The position numbers and the translations under genes are program-made. Below are positions 1 to 7,931 of a DNA stretch of 48,666 nt, piece by piece (positions within the stretch are counted from its first letter, which is position 1; every line of letters begins with the position of its first letter). This stretch comes from Intestinimonas sp052065695 (lineage in GTDB: Bacteria; Bacillota; Clostridia; Oscillospirales; Oscillospiraceae), in contig NZ_JBQHTM010000027.1 in assembly GCF_052065695.1 (NCBI RefSeq), positions 1 to 48,666 of the forward strand. The letters run 5' to 3'. The notes under the pieces were generated by a model. The model ran no database searches. It was not told the origin of the DNA and saw only the letters and a program-made list of their open reading frames with translations.

Positions 1-273
1 TGGTTTCCGAGAACGCTTTCTGTTCGCTTTGTAGGCCGCTTCTCCGCGTCTTGCCGAGTATCCGGGCTTCCTGCCCTTGCTGCTCTTTCGGGGCGGTGTG
101 CCGCGCATTAGCTCGTTCCCAACGGTGGTTGGTGAACATCCGATCGCTCTGGCAATGGCTCTGTTCGTGTAGCCTGCGTTCTTGAGATGCTGGATTGCGC
201 CTCGTTCCTCTCGCTGTAGGTGCTGTCCCTTCTTGCGTTCTACCGATTCTGTGATATAATCTTGGCAGTCCAT
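1..273 (-). CDS. IS30-family transposase, N-terminal part (cut by window edge)
   Basis: Reading leftward from ATG at 273, 91 codons stay open to the window edge. The product begins MDCQDYITES and contains an HTH of the IS30 type (HLQREERGAIQHLKNAGYTN, then RAIARAIGCSPTTVGNEL). This matches the N-terminal DNA-binding region of IS30-family transposases. The DDE catalytic part would lie outside the window. A strong ribosome site (GGGAGGG) sits upstream. It is followed outward by short repeats that fit an IS end. The family call is confident; whether the element is intact cannot be seen. Confidence 0.8.
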   Translation of the reverse strand, partial: MDCQDYITESVERKKGQHLQREERGAIQHLKNAGYTNRAIARAIGCSPTTVGNELMRGTPPRKSSKGRKPGYSARRGEAAYKANRKRSRKP

Positions 274-300
274 AGTGATTGCCCTCCCTTGGAAGAAGTT

Positions 301-376
301 GTGTGCAAACTTCATTCTACCATGTGGGGAAAATCACTATGGATTTTTTCTTAGGTGTCCAACTTCATTTTACAAT
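301..376. repeat. Terminal and subterminal repeats of the IS30-like element
   Basis: Upstream of the transposase start the minus strand carries ATTGTAAAATGAAGTTGG (ending near 376), with a degenerate second copy, GGTAGAATGAAGTTTGC, at about 305-321. The outer copy looks like the terminal inverted repeat of an IS30-type element and the inner copy like a subterminal transposase site. The partner end is outside the window, so the exact boundary is inferred. Confidence 0.5.
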
Positions 377-383
377 CGACCGA

Positions 384-419
384 TAAAAAGAGACCGCCTA
401 CATTTTCAGTAGACGGTCT
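384..419 (-). terminator. Intrinsic terminator on the minus strand
   Basis: An 11-bp stem with one G-T pair (391-401 with 409-419) is followed on the minus strand by CTTTTT. It lies downstream of the leftward PolC-DnaB gene and just outside the IS30 end. Confidence 0.6.
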
Positions 420-558
420 GGCTGACGGTATGGGATTTTCAGACTTTGCGGCGGGGACTGTCTGCGTCAGCAGATTGTTCTCGTTGCAAAGTGCGCCGGG
501 ATAGCTGCGTAAGCAGCGCAAGGGGTGCAGCCCCTTGTACGGAACGAAGTGACGCAAA

Positions 559-588
559 ACAGCCCGGACTTTCAAGTGTCCGGGCTGT
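559..588. repeat. Perfect 11-bp hairpin
   Basis: ACAGCCCGGAC (559-569) pairs exactly with GTCCGGGCTGT (578-588). No T-tract flanks it, so it is not an obvious terminator. The surrounding 420-655 stretch has no gene and several smaller hairpins. Confidence 0.5.
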
Positions 589-655
589 CTGCCTCGCAGA
601 GCGCACATACAGGGCTTGCCCCTGTATAGAAGTGCGCCCTTGTTACCAAGGGATT

Positions 656-2479
656 TTACTCCGCATAACATGAAGGTGCAGGATTCTCAAATCCAATTTT
701 TTCATCATTCCATATCAACGGCATTGCTCCCAATCCCCCACGGGCATTTTTCTCTATAAAGCACCACGCTATGCTCCTGTCAGCATTAGGATCATAGTAC
801 GCTTCGCGGTACAACAGAAGAATACTATCAGCAAAGGGGACGACGCTTTTGAAATGCGGAATATCTTTAACAAGAGGAATATGTTCTTTTCGGCGTTCAA
901 CTTTTCTTGATAATTGTGTAAGTACCAGCATCGGTACATTCTTGTCTTTTGCCAGTTGTTTGAGTTCTTGCATAGTGGTTTCAACTTGTTCTACATTTTT
1001 AGTTCCCACTGGCTCAAAAGATTGCAGACAGTCTATTATCAGAAAATCAACATCATTGGCATTCAGCTTATTTCTTAATGACTTGGTACATAAAGTATCT
1101 CCTGTCCATAATGATATGTTTTCAGGGCAATCTGTATCCGCCCGGCGTTTGAGTCCCTCCAATATATTCCTCACATTATCTGTCGGCGTAAATATCGCAA
1201 CTTTTTTATAGGCAGTAGTGGCGAGGGCATATGCAACATCCAAGGCAAAGGTGGTCTTTCCCATAGCGACTCTTGCGCCTAAAATAATTACATCAGACCG
1301 ATCTATGCCATCCAGAGTATCGTCAATTACAGCATACCCTGTTGAGACTCGCTGTGTATTCTCCGGCAGTATTGCTGCTTTCAAACGGAACATGATGTTT
1401 TCTACGGCATGTGCTTTCGGAAACAGATACTCTATTCTTTTACAACGATCCAACACCCATTTGTCACGGGAATGCTTCATTTCTTCCGTGATAACAGGCA
1501 AGTCCAATCCTTTGCGAACGTAATTCATTCCTCGCCATGCGTCCTTTTCCAAGAAACCATGTACTATGAGATAGTGGAATATATCATCACGAAAAGCAAT
1601 CAGTTCCGACGGAGCATAATCGAGGTAGCGATTCATAAAAACTGCCTCATCGTCCCATGCCCCGGTTGCGTGAATAATTCCTGAAAATGAAATCAAGTCA
1701 GCAAAAGTGTTCGTGCCAAGAATACTCTGCTCATTATAACCATCATAGTAATCCAAAAGCGTTTGCCATGCGCTCAACGATATATTGACGCACGATGAAT
1801 CCACTGTTTTGCTATGAAAAGTTTTATGAATAGACGAGCACTCCAAGCGAAACGCAAAGCTGATATTAGAAAGGGATGCACTGAGTTTTTCAGAATTCAT
1901 TTTCAGTGAAACGGAAGCATCTGATTCTTTTTTTCGCAGCCAGTGATTTTTCAATATAACAAGAAAATCATCGCGCAAATTTTTCGGCAAGTCAATATCA
2001 AATACTGGAATATGCTCTCCATATCCCCATAGAGTCTGCCACGGAACATTGTGCCCATCCGGAATAAGAGTGGCTTGGTCCTGTTCGCAGGTTTTCTTTT
2101 TCGGCAAATCAAAACCGTCAAGATAGTCTGTTTCCCACTGAATAGAATGACACACAGGACAATGGTAGTGGGGTGGAAGCGGATTGCCAAAGGTGATTCC
2201 CAAAAGATAGAGGATAAAGCTGGAGCCGGCACATCCAGGCATCCAATATGGATGATTGTTCTTTTTGAGCCAGATAACCAGCTCGTATAAAGCGGCAACA
2301 TCAAGCACCGTATCGCTGCGCTCCATAGCCGCCCATTCGTCGATGATCCGCTTCTTAATCAGTTCATCAGGCTTTTCACCATATTTTTCATATAGGGCGT
2401 TATCAATAATCTGCCGGAGCTTATACTCGACTTCGAAAGCAGATAAGCCGCTAAACATGTATTCAAAATCCATCAACAT
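656..2479 (-). CDS. PolC fragment fused to a DnaB-type helicase core
   Basis: 607 residues. Residues about 15-165 match the start of the PolC (DNA polymerase III alpha, Gram-positive type) palm: GCAGSSFILYLLGIT at 82, NPLPPHYHCPVC at 99, and DGHNVPWQTLWGYG followed by FDIDLP (D161 and D163, the PolC DxD position). Residues about 255-370 match the PolC fingers: TFADLISFSG, FRDDIFHYLI, NYVRKG, CKRIEYLFPKAHA. From about 378 to the end it is a RecA-like DnaB domain: Walker A GARVAMGKTT (401-410), Walker B DFLIIDCLQ, and LTQLSRKVERR. Missing are the PolC exonuclease, the PHP domain and the palm segment with the third catalytic Asp, and only three of the four zinc cysteines are kept. Polymerase activity is therefore unlikely; helicase or ATPase activity is plausible. 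It is the last gene of a leftward trio and starts just after the previous stop. Function unknown. Confidence 0.85.
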   Translation of the reverse strand: MLMDFEYMFSGLSAFEVEYKLRQIIDNALYEKYGEKPDELIKKRIIDEWAAMERSDTVLDVAALYELVIWLKKNNHPYWMPGCAGSSFILYLLGITFGNPLPPHYHCPVCHSIQWETDYLDGFDLPKKKTCEQDQATLIPDGHNVPWQTLWGYGEHIPVFDIDLPKNLRDDFLVILKNHWLRKKESDASVSLKMNSEKLSASLSNISFAFRLECSSIHKTFHSKTVDSSCVNISLSAWQTLLDYYDGYNEQSILGTNTFADLISFSGIIHATGAWDDEAVFMNRYLDYAPSELIAFRDDIFHYLIVHGFLEKDAWRGMNYVRKGLDLPVITEEMKHSRDKWVLDRCKRIEYLFPKAHAVENIMFRLKAAILPENTQRVSTGYAVIDDTLDGIDRSDVIILGARVAMGKTTFALDVAYALATTAYKKVAIFTPTDNVRNILEGLKRRADTDCPENISLWTGDTLCTKSLRNKLNANDVDFLIIDCLQSFEPVGTKNVEQVETTMQELKQLAKDKNVPMLVLTQLSRKVERRKEHIPLVKDIPHFKSVVPFADSILLLYREAYYDPNADRSIAWCFIEKNARGGLGAMPLIWNDEKIGFENPAPSCYAE

Positions 2480-2480
2480 A

Positions 2481-3191
2481 TCAACCCCCTCCCGTTGCGG
2501 TTTTCAAAAACAGTTCCCTTATATAAAGCATATCTCGGTACAGCGGAATAAATAGTTTCTCATGCCCTCTGAAACCGTCAAGATTTGTGACCTGCGGATG
2601 GCAAAAGCTGATGACAGGGATTTGCTTTCCTTTGATCTCGGTAAAGTAATACCACCAATTCCGATCAAAAGTCTTTGACCGGAATGATACCCATTCCGCA
2701 GAAACAGGCAACACATAATCTTTGAGTAAGGTTGCATTTCCTGTAATCCCAGAAGAAGTTAAACCACAACAAATAATAATGCTCGGATCACACAAGCAGA
2801 TTTCTTCGTAAATCATGTCATGCTGTGTTTGCACTGCATCCAGAAGCTCATTCCCAGCGGTTCGGCTGACGCCGCCCTCTTTTTTCAAATTCATAACAGC
2901 AATACGTTTTAGCTGTGCGACCCGCTTTTCAGCGGACATATCCTGTGGATACTCTTCGCTACCGTCCAGCAGAGCCTTTGTCCACCTGCCGATGTTGTTC
3001 CAAGTTTTCCACCCACTTCCGTCCTTACGCAGGTCGGCGCACAAATCCCGCTCGGATTGGCAGTTCATATCTCGAAGAACAAATAGAATATGCGGGCTAT
3101 CGTAGTGTTCAGAATCAACAATTCCATCCCGAATAAACGCATTAAAGTCATACTTGCTTTTCCATTTTATAAACAGCGCATCAAAATTCAT
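2481..3191 (-). CDS. Uracil-DNA-glycosylase-superfamily-like protein
   Basis: 236 residues, with a clear ribosome site (AAGGAGG, 9 nt before ATG). The motif order resembles the UDG fold: hydrophobic strand ILFVLRDMN (35-43), RIAVMNLKK (96-104, the Asn-containing motif position), DPSIIICCG (135-143), and VISFCHPQ with HPQ at 198-200 (the usual HPS motif). The residues after the first strand do not match a textbook water-activating motif, so activity or substrate may differ. It lies between an HTH gene (55 nt upstream) and the PolC-DnaB chimera (next start directly after this stop), so the two are almost surely co-transcribed. It could act on DNA bases or only recognise DNA. The superfamily call rests on motif spacing alone. 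Confidence 0.5.
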   Translation of the reverse strand: MNFDALFIKWKSKYDFNAFIRDGIVDSEHYDSPHILFVLRDMNCQSERDLCADLRKDGSGWKTWNNIGRWTKALLDGSEEYPQDMSAEKRVAQLKRIAVMNLKKEGGVSRTAGNELLDAVQTQHDMIYEEICLCDPSIIICCGLTSSGITGNATLLKDYVLPVSAEWVSFRSKTFDRNWWYYFTEIKGKQIPVISFCHPQVTNLDGFRGHEKLFIPLYRDMLYIRELFLKTATGGG

Positions 3192-3246
3192 TCAGCAATT
3201 CCTCCTTTCCCATATAAACGGCTGCGTTCACATTTTGGCTCCTGTA

Positions 3247-3885
3247 CTATTCATCTTTTAGATGATCTCCGAACAAAACGGAAATACCATATTGAAGCCG
3301 CCACCCTCTTTTGTAAGTATCATACTCAATCCATTCGCCTGCTGCCTGTAAGGCGGAAATATACCGTTGAATCGTCCTCGTCGGCATCTCCAACTTATTA
3401 ACAAGCTCCTGTGTCTTGATACCGGGATGAGAACGAATCAGGGATAAAATCATCAAGCAGTCCGCCATTTTCTTACTGAAATCTTTCGCTTTTTTAGATT
3501 TGCTGTGTGCCGATAAAAGGTGATATTGCAGATTAGTGGCAAGTTCTTCAAAATTTTCATAACACTTGAACTTTGCCCGCAAATGCCTTGGAGGCTTGGG
3601 ATAGCCAAGCCAGAATACGGTTTCATCGGTACAGCCACCGATCTCCGTGTAATAATCAATAATCATTTCTTTGCTGTCTGAATCCAAGGCAGCTGCATTG
3701 ATAATGAGCGCCGCCGCAGAAATGGCAATCAGATCGGTTGGAGCATCGGTGTCAAGCAGTTCGTACCCCTTTGCTGGCAAAGCGTTTTTGACCAATTCAT
3801 TCTGTTCTTTGCTGAGTCCGAATGTTGTCACTCTTCCATCCGGGATAGTGATATACTCCCCGTTCGGGGCAAGAAATGTTTTCAT
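3247..3885 (-). CDS. HTH-domain protein, candidate regulator of the PolC-DnaB operon
   Basis: 212 residues with ribosome site AGGAGG 7 nt before ATG. The C-terminal part (about 138-200) is a winged helix-turn-helix of the DeoR/HTH_11 kind, with TQELVNKLEMPTRTIQRYIS as the helix-turn-helix and a basic wing ending YKRGWRL. The N-terminal 130 residues match nothing I recognise. First gene of a leftward group with the UDG-like and PolC-DnaB genes. A role as transcription factor for that group is inferred from fold and position. Confidence 0.55.
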   Translation of the reverse strand: MKTFLAPNGEYITIPDGRVTTFGLSKEQNELVKNALPAKGYELLDTDAPTDLIAISAAALIINAAALDSDSKEMIIDYYTEIGGCTDETVFWLGYPKPPRHLRAKFKCYENFEELATNLQYHLLSAHSKSKKAKDFSKKMADCLMILSLIRSHPGIKTQELVNKLEMPTRTIQRYISALQAAGEWIEYDTYKRGWRLQYGISVLFGDHLKDE

Positions 3886-3962
3886 ATACCGTCCTCCTGC
3901 CGTGTGAATAAACAGATTATATCATATCATCACGACAACAGTGTGGCATACTGAAGACTTTC

Positions 3963-4247
3963 TCAAAATTTTAGTCCATTCTTTTTCGCCCACTCACTCG
4001 CTGCCTGTTTCCGCTCCTCGCTGTACGGCGCAGTTAGCCGGAAGCTCAGTCTGCCTTTTTCAATCTCAAAGATCAGCCCGCCTTGTTCATCATCGTCAAT
4101 CTGTCGGCAGCACTCCGGGTACTTCGCCGCAAATGCCGACAGCCGCTTTTTGAGATCGGTATTATGGGTCTGCACCTCGATCATGCTGCCATACTCGTCA
4201 AAATAGATGGCAGTTGTCTTTTCTCTCTTAGTAAGTCCTGTTCTCAT
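3963..4247 (-). CDS. Small mobile-element-associated hypothetical protein
   Basis: 94 residues, charged and soluble, with ribosome site CAGGAGG before ATG. It starts MRTGLTKREKTTAIYFDEYG and has no membrane segment or catalytic motif I can name. Proteins of this general kind are common in clostridial conjugative-element backbones beside excisionase-like and sigma-like genes, as here. Function unknown. Confidence 0.6.
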   Translation of the reverse strand: MRTGLTKREKTTAIYFDEYGSMIEVQTHNTDLKKRLSAFAAKYPECCRQIDDDEQGGLIFEIEKGRLSFRLTAPYSEERKQAASEWAKKNGLKF

Positions 4248-4395
4248 AAAACCTCCTGTTTTTTACAAATTTTTCTCGGCTCTTGAATTGGAAAAGTGAA
4301 GCGATTTTCCAATAGAAATGCTCCAAACGATGCGGAGTGTGTCCCGGTTCTCGCTATCGGCTGATTTGCCACTTTACCGGCTCTTGACCGTGTTT

Positions 4396-4596
4396 TCACG
4401 CTTTCCTGTTTGTGCGGCTTTTCAGCCATTCCACAAGCTCATTTTTCATAACCAATTTGCGTCCGCCAATCCGCAAGGTCGGAAAATCCGGGTCATTCAA
4501 AAGGTTGTATGCGCCCGCTTTGGAAATCTGCAACGCCTGTGCAAGTTGCTTTGCGTCCATCACATCGGGCATGGTTTCAAACGGCTCTCTGCTCAT
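4396..4596 (-). CDS. Excisionase-like helix-turn-helix protein
   Basis: 66 residues, ribosome site AAAGGAG before ATG. A MerR/HTH_17-type domain covers most of it (MDAKQLAQALQISKAGAYNL, then RIGGRKLVMKNELVEWL). This is the usual layout of small excisionases and element regulators. No integrase for it lies in this part of the window, so it may regulate the island or be a leftover of a larger conjugative element. Confidence 0.75.
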   Translation of the reverse strand: MSREPFETMPDVMDAKQLAQALQISKAGAYNLLNDPDFPTLRIGGRKLVMKNELVEWLKSRTNRKA

Positions 4597-4617
4597 AAAA
4601 AACTCCTTTCCTGCATG

Positions 4618-4651
4618 AAAAAGCAGCAGTCACCATGTCGGTAACTGCTGC
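4618..4651 (-). terminator. Intrinsic terminator of the sigma-like gene
   Basis: GCAGCAGTCACC (4623-4634) pairs with GGTAACTGCTGC (4640-4651) with one mismatch. On the minus strand the stem is followed by TTTTT. It lies 16 bp past the stop of the sigma-like gene. Confidence 0.75.
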
Positions 4652-4666
4652 CGCTTCTGTCTCTGT

Positions 4667-5599
4667 TTACTTGTCCAAATACTTCTGATATTCCGCTGTC
4701 ACATAATCCTCATAAGCGTCTGCGATCTTGGCGATTCGCTTATGGACTGCACTGGCGGTTTTATAGCCAACCTTGTCTGCGATCTCCTGCTCGGTGTAGC
4801 CCTCCATACGCAGCTTCAATATCTCTCGGTCTTTCTCTGTGATGGTGCTTTCTGCAAAGGTAGCGATCTGCATTTCGGAAATGACCGAGTTCTCAAAATC
4901 GCTGCGGGGGTCTGCTACATCGAAAATATCGCCGTCCTCATTCTCCATCATTTCATCCAGAGAAATCGGCTTGCCGGAACGGTTGTGATGCCACTTCCGC
5001 ATGAAATCGGTCTTGACGGTGCTGCTGGTGGTTTCATAGTCCTCCACGGTGCGATTTTCCCAGATGGCATCGATCATCGGCTGCCATTCCTGCTCCGCAA
5101 TCACCATGTCGGTGACATTGCCGATCAGATTGCTGAATTGCTGATAGGTCAGCCACGGCACTTCCACGCCCTGCGGGATGTTGTAAAGATTTTGGAATCC
5201 AAGCCCATTCTGCTCAAACTTCATGCGGATGTAAGGGATAATGCTATATGACAAACGCCACAAAGGAAAATATCCTGCGTACTGCGTCCATGTACCGGGA
5301 ATATCACGATAATTACCCTTGCGATCTTTCACTTGGAAAAACTGCCATGCGCTCCATGCGCAGCAGTCCCACACAAGCAGCTTGAACATATCATCACATA
5401 CGATGTGGTCATACTTGTCCGTCCGTAGCACCTCATAGGGGCAACGGGGCAGATCGTAGGCGGGTTTCCACTTTTCTGCAAGCTCCCTCGGCAGACTATA
5501 AAACAGGGTCAGCCATGATTTATCGCTGTCCTGCGGTATCTCGATGATCTCACCGGGCAGCACGACAATAAATCCTTTCGGGCTTTTCCGCTTCTCCAT
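4667..5599 (-). CDS. Sigma-region-4-like HTH protein of a mobile element
   Basis: 310 residues from the ATG at 5599. An in-frame ATG at 5614 is less likely because its own codons form the ribosome site (GGAGGTG) of the second ATG. The C-terminus has a sigma-70 region-4 HTH at about 250-300: ITEKDREILKLRMEGYTEQE followed by IADKVGYKTASAVHKRI. The first 230 residues are rich in Trp and aromatics and do not show a recognisable sigma region 2, so promoter melting is doubtful; it may be an anti-sigma-like or element-specific regulator. It stands alone with its own terminator, upstream of the excisionase-like gene. Similar sigma-like proteins sit in clostridial conjugative elements. Confidence 0.7.
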   Translation of the reverse strand: MEKRKSPKGFIVVLPGEIIEIPQDSDKSWLTLFYSLPRELAEKWKPAYDLPRCPYEVLRTDKYDHIVCDDMFKLLVWDCCAWSAWQFFQVKDRKGNYRDIPGTWTQYAGYFPLWRLSYSIIPYIRMKFEQNGLGFQNLYNIPQGVEVPWLTYQQFSNLIGNVTDMVIAEQEWQPMIDAIWENRTVEDYETTSSTVKTDFMRKWHHNRSGKPISLDEMMENEDGDIFDVADPRSDFENSVISEMQIATFAESTITEKDREILKLRMEGYTEQEIADKVGYKTASAVHKRIAKIADAYEDYVTAEYQKYLDK

Positions 5600-5776
5600 A
5601 AGCGTCACCTCCAATCGTTTTGAAATAGCCCTCTACTATATATGGCATGAGAACGGCTGGATTGTTCCAATGTTTCCAAAATTTTTTGAAAAAATCTCGG
5701 AATGGATGGGATAGGATGATTATAGCTTCATTATACTCGAAACCTGTGAATAAATCTATTGCTTTCCATTACGGAC

Positions 5777-5814
5777 AAAAAAACGGGTACTCGGCTTTTA
5801 TACCGAATACCCGT
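5777..5814 (-). terminator. Leftward terminator-like hairpin before the cassette
   Basis: ACGGGTACTCGG (5783-5794) pairs with CCGAATACCCGT (5803-5814) with one wobble. Read leftward it is followed by seven T. It would block leftward transcription leaving the cassette. The 5600-5956 stretch holds no convincing gene, only this hairpin, a direct repeat and promoters. Confidence 0.55.
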
Positions 5815-5828
5815 TATCTCGTTTACTT

Positions 5829-5850
5829 ACCCCGTCTGACAGATGCCATA
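5829..5850. repeat. Direct repeat, left copy, flanking the RES cassette
   Basis: A 22-bp sequence beginning ACCCCGTCTGACAG and ending GCCATA is repeated exactly at 9072-9093. Both copies lie just after a hairpin. Flanking bases differ, so the repeat is discrete. It may be a recombination site or target duplication. Confidence 0.75.
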
Positions 5851-5894
5851 GTCCTCACGAAAAAGAAAACACAGGTATTATTTTTCGGAAAACC

Positions 5895-5923
5895 TTGACA
5901 AATTTCGTTTGAACGAATATAAT
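5895..5923 (+). promoter_or_regulatory. Consensus sigma-A promoter with palindromic operator
   Basis: TTGACA (5895-5900), a 17-bp spacer and TATAAT (5918-5923) form a perfect consensus. The spacer contains the inverted repeat TTCGTT-TG-AACGAA (5904-5917), a good place for a repressor. The first gene downstream is an HTH protein. Confidence 0.85.
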
Positions 5924-5956
5924 ATATTATGGTGTATTGTATTTGCGAGGTGCGCA

Positions 5957-6115
5957 ATGGAAAACTATATGACTGTAAAAGAAACTGCCGCAAAATGGAA
6001 AATCACTGAACGGCAAGTTCAAATTCTTTGCAAAACAAATCGAATTCAAGGAGCAATACAAGTAAGCCGGATTTGGTTGATCCCATCAAATGCAGTAAAG
6101 CCAACAAGACAATAA
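5957..6115 (+). CDS. 52-residue HTH protein, likely cassette regulator
   Basis: Begins MENYMTVKETAAKWKITERQ. The start at 5957 is chosen because GAGGT precedes it and because the promoter at 5895-5923 places the transcript start near 5930, after the longer upstream start. The product is almost entirely an HTH_17/MerR-type fold (KITERQVQILCKTNRIQGAI, then WLIP). It lacks a separate effector domain. Such mini-HTH proteins often precede toxin or defence genes in Firmicutes. The palindrome in the promoter spacer makes autorepression likely. Confidence 0.75.
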   Translation: MENYMTVKETAAKWKITERQVQILCKTNRIQGAIQVSRIWLIPSNAVKPTRQ

Positions 6116-6143
6116 TTTTATTTGCAGAAAGGTGGTGTTTTGA

Positions 6144-6983
6144 GTGGACAATGCTAATTCAATATTGCTTAATCGTTTCTTTACTCGAAACACCTTTAAG
6201 CAAGTAATTGATGATGGGGAAAGCCCCGCTTATATAGCAGCAATACGCAGATATATCGTTGATCCTACTGGAAAGACCAACGAAGAATGTATTAGCGAAA
6301 TTTACCAACACCTAAAAAAAGAATACCAAAATGAATATTATTATAAAAACACTCTACTCAACAAACTATTACTTGGCGTCCATAGTCCACGCACTACGAC
6401 GGCATTAACTGAGGTTCCGGTTGGGAATTCCAAAGCTGACTTCATTTTGATAAACGGAAGAGCTGTTGTATACGAGATCAAAACGGCATTGGATAATTTT
6501 GATCGCCTTGACGGTCAAATTGAAGATTATTATAAAGCTTTTTCAAGAGTAGTTGTTGTTACATCAGAAAAGAACTTTGATGATGTACAGCAGCGGCTAC
6601 AAAATTCTCCAACAGGAATCTGTTTATTGACAAAAAAAGGAACATTGAGTGTACGCAAGGAACCAATTGAATATAGCGAGATGCTTTCAAAACCAATTAT
6701 GTTTAAGATCTTGCGCAAAAATGAGTATGAGCAAATCTTACTTAAACATTTCGGTTCGTTGCCGGATGTATCGCAATTTGAGTATTATAGAGCGTGTCAA
6801 GCAATGTTCGAGTCATTGCCAACAGATGTAGCCTATCAAATGTTTGTCCAAACCTTGAAATTAAGAGCAAAAATTGATGTTGTCGAATACTCAAAAATAC
6901 CGTATGAATTGAAGTTCTTAATTTATTTTTCAAATTACAAGAAAAGTGACTACGCAAAATTATGTCGCTTTTTAAGTACATAG
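6144..6983 (+). CDS. Sce7726-family protein, PD-(D/E)XK nuclease-like
   Basis: 279 residues from a GTG start at 6144 with AAAGGTGG upstream. Residues about 60-125 show a PD-(D/E)XK pattern: E90 (ALTEVPVG), D99 (SKADFILING), and E111-x-K113 (VVYEIKTALD). That combination suggests a DNase or DNA-recycling nuclease fold with the active site intact. The rest is helical. Proteins named Sce7726 typically occur beside Sce7725 proteins, and that partner follows 9 nt downstream. A nuclease effector or DNA-processing role in defence is inferred from fold and context. Confidence 0.75.
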   Translation: MDNANSILLNRFFTRNTFKQVIDDGESPAYIAAIRRYIVDPTGKTNEECISEIYQHLKKEYQNEYYYKNTLLNKLLLGVHSPRTTTALTEVPVGNSKADFILINGRAVVYEIKTALDNFDRLDGQIEDYYKAFSRVVVVTSEKNFDDVQQRLQNSPTGICLLTKKGTLSVRKEPIEYSEMLSKPIMFKILRKNEYEQILLKHFGSLPDVSQFEYYRACQAMFESLPTDVAYQMFVQTLKLRAKIDVVEYSKIPYELKFLIYFSNYKKSDYAKLCRFLST

Positions 6984-6992
6984 GAGGATATT

Positions 6993-7931
6993 ATGTATTT
7001 CCCAATTTTGCGAGGTCGTCAATTTGAGCTTTTGGCTCTCCGTGAGTGTGTTAACAAAAGCCTTCTTAGCAACAAAATAATTCCTATTGTAGAACCAGTA
7101 AAAGTATCATCAACCTACACAAAAACTGTGGATTCTTTTATAAAAGCTGGTAAGTCCATTGCTATCATTCGTAATCCGCAAGTAGGTTCTTGGGTTAAGG
7201 ATTCGAAAAAGGAAAGTAACGCTAAAATTCGTGAGCAAGCCAGCGAGCAGCTTAAAGATGCGAATGTTATTTCTTCTTTTTATGTGACACCAAGGTTATC
7301 TGCTGGCATTGAACTTGCTGCAAAAAATGGAATCTCAATCGATTCCCTTCTTTTGCTTTGCAACAATCCGGAATATGTGGGCAACTACGAAGAAGTAATC
7401 GGGGATAACATCCCTTTGTATAATGTGATCCCCGACAAAGGTGATTTTAGAAGAAGAATTCGCCCTAACCGTGTTATGTGTGAAGATCATTTTCCAAAAC
7501 AAACGAGAAACATTGATTACTCAGATATAGAGACTGAATTCTTCTCGTCTGACCACTTGTACTACGCAGACGATGGATATAAAGGCTTCTCTGATTATTC
7601 TGTTGTGGGAGAGGAATATAGTGAGACAGGCTTTGCTCCGTACGCAGTGGCAATTCACATTGTGTACTTTGATGAGAAGAACATTTTGAGAATTGCGCAC
7701 TTTGTTTCTGATTCTAATGACGATATTTCTGACCCGGCAAGAAAATTTGCGGAAGCTGTTGAAAAATTAGTTGAGTGGAATAAAACCATGAAATTGGATA
7801 CTGTAGGTATCCGGGAGTTTGAAGCAGCTTATCACAACAAGACCTATCCCGGATTAGGTGTCGTAAAGAAGTACTCGATTATGCACCATCTTGAACTGAT
7901 GAGCAAATATTTGGATGGGGTAGCAAAATGA
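6993..7931 (+). CDS. Sce7725-family (beta protein-like) protein
   Basis: 312 residues with ribosome site AGGAGG before ATG. It starts MYFPILRGRQFELLALRE and contains KIIPIVEPVK and the central DHLYYADDGYKGFSDYSVVG, typical of Sce7725/beta-family proteins, which are related to the phage T4-type beta immunity family. No membrane segments or nuclease motif seen. It follows the Sce7726 partner and overlaps the RES gene by 4 bp (ATGA), so the three are made together. Molecular role unknown; it could sense or bind the partner nuclease. Confidence 0.75.
   Translation: MYFPILRGRQFELLALRECVNKSLLSNKIIPIVEPVKVSSTYTKTVDSFIKAGKSIAIIRNPQVGSWVKDSKKESNAKIREQASEQLKDANVISSFYVTPRLSAGIELAAKNGISIDSLLLLCNNPEYVGNYEEVIGDNIPLYNVIPDKGDFRRRIRPNRVMCEDHFPKQTRNIDYSDIETEFFSSDHLYYADDGYKGFSDYSVVGEEYSETGFAPYAVAIHIVYFDEKNILRIAHFVSDSNDDISDPARKFAEAVEKLVEWNKTMKLDTVGIREFEAAYHNKTYPGLGVVKKYSIMHHLELMSKYLDGVAK

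Noticed and set aside
4244..4429. 61-codon ORF on the minus strand between two small genes
   Set aside because: It starts inside the excisionase-like gene, has no ribosome site, and its composition looks random.
5647..5898. 83-codon ORF on the plus strand before the cassette
   Set aside because: It runs through the hairpin and the direct repeat and ends just before the promoter; no family match.
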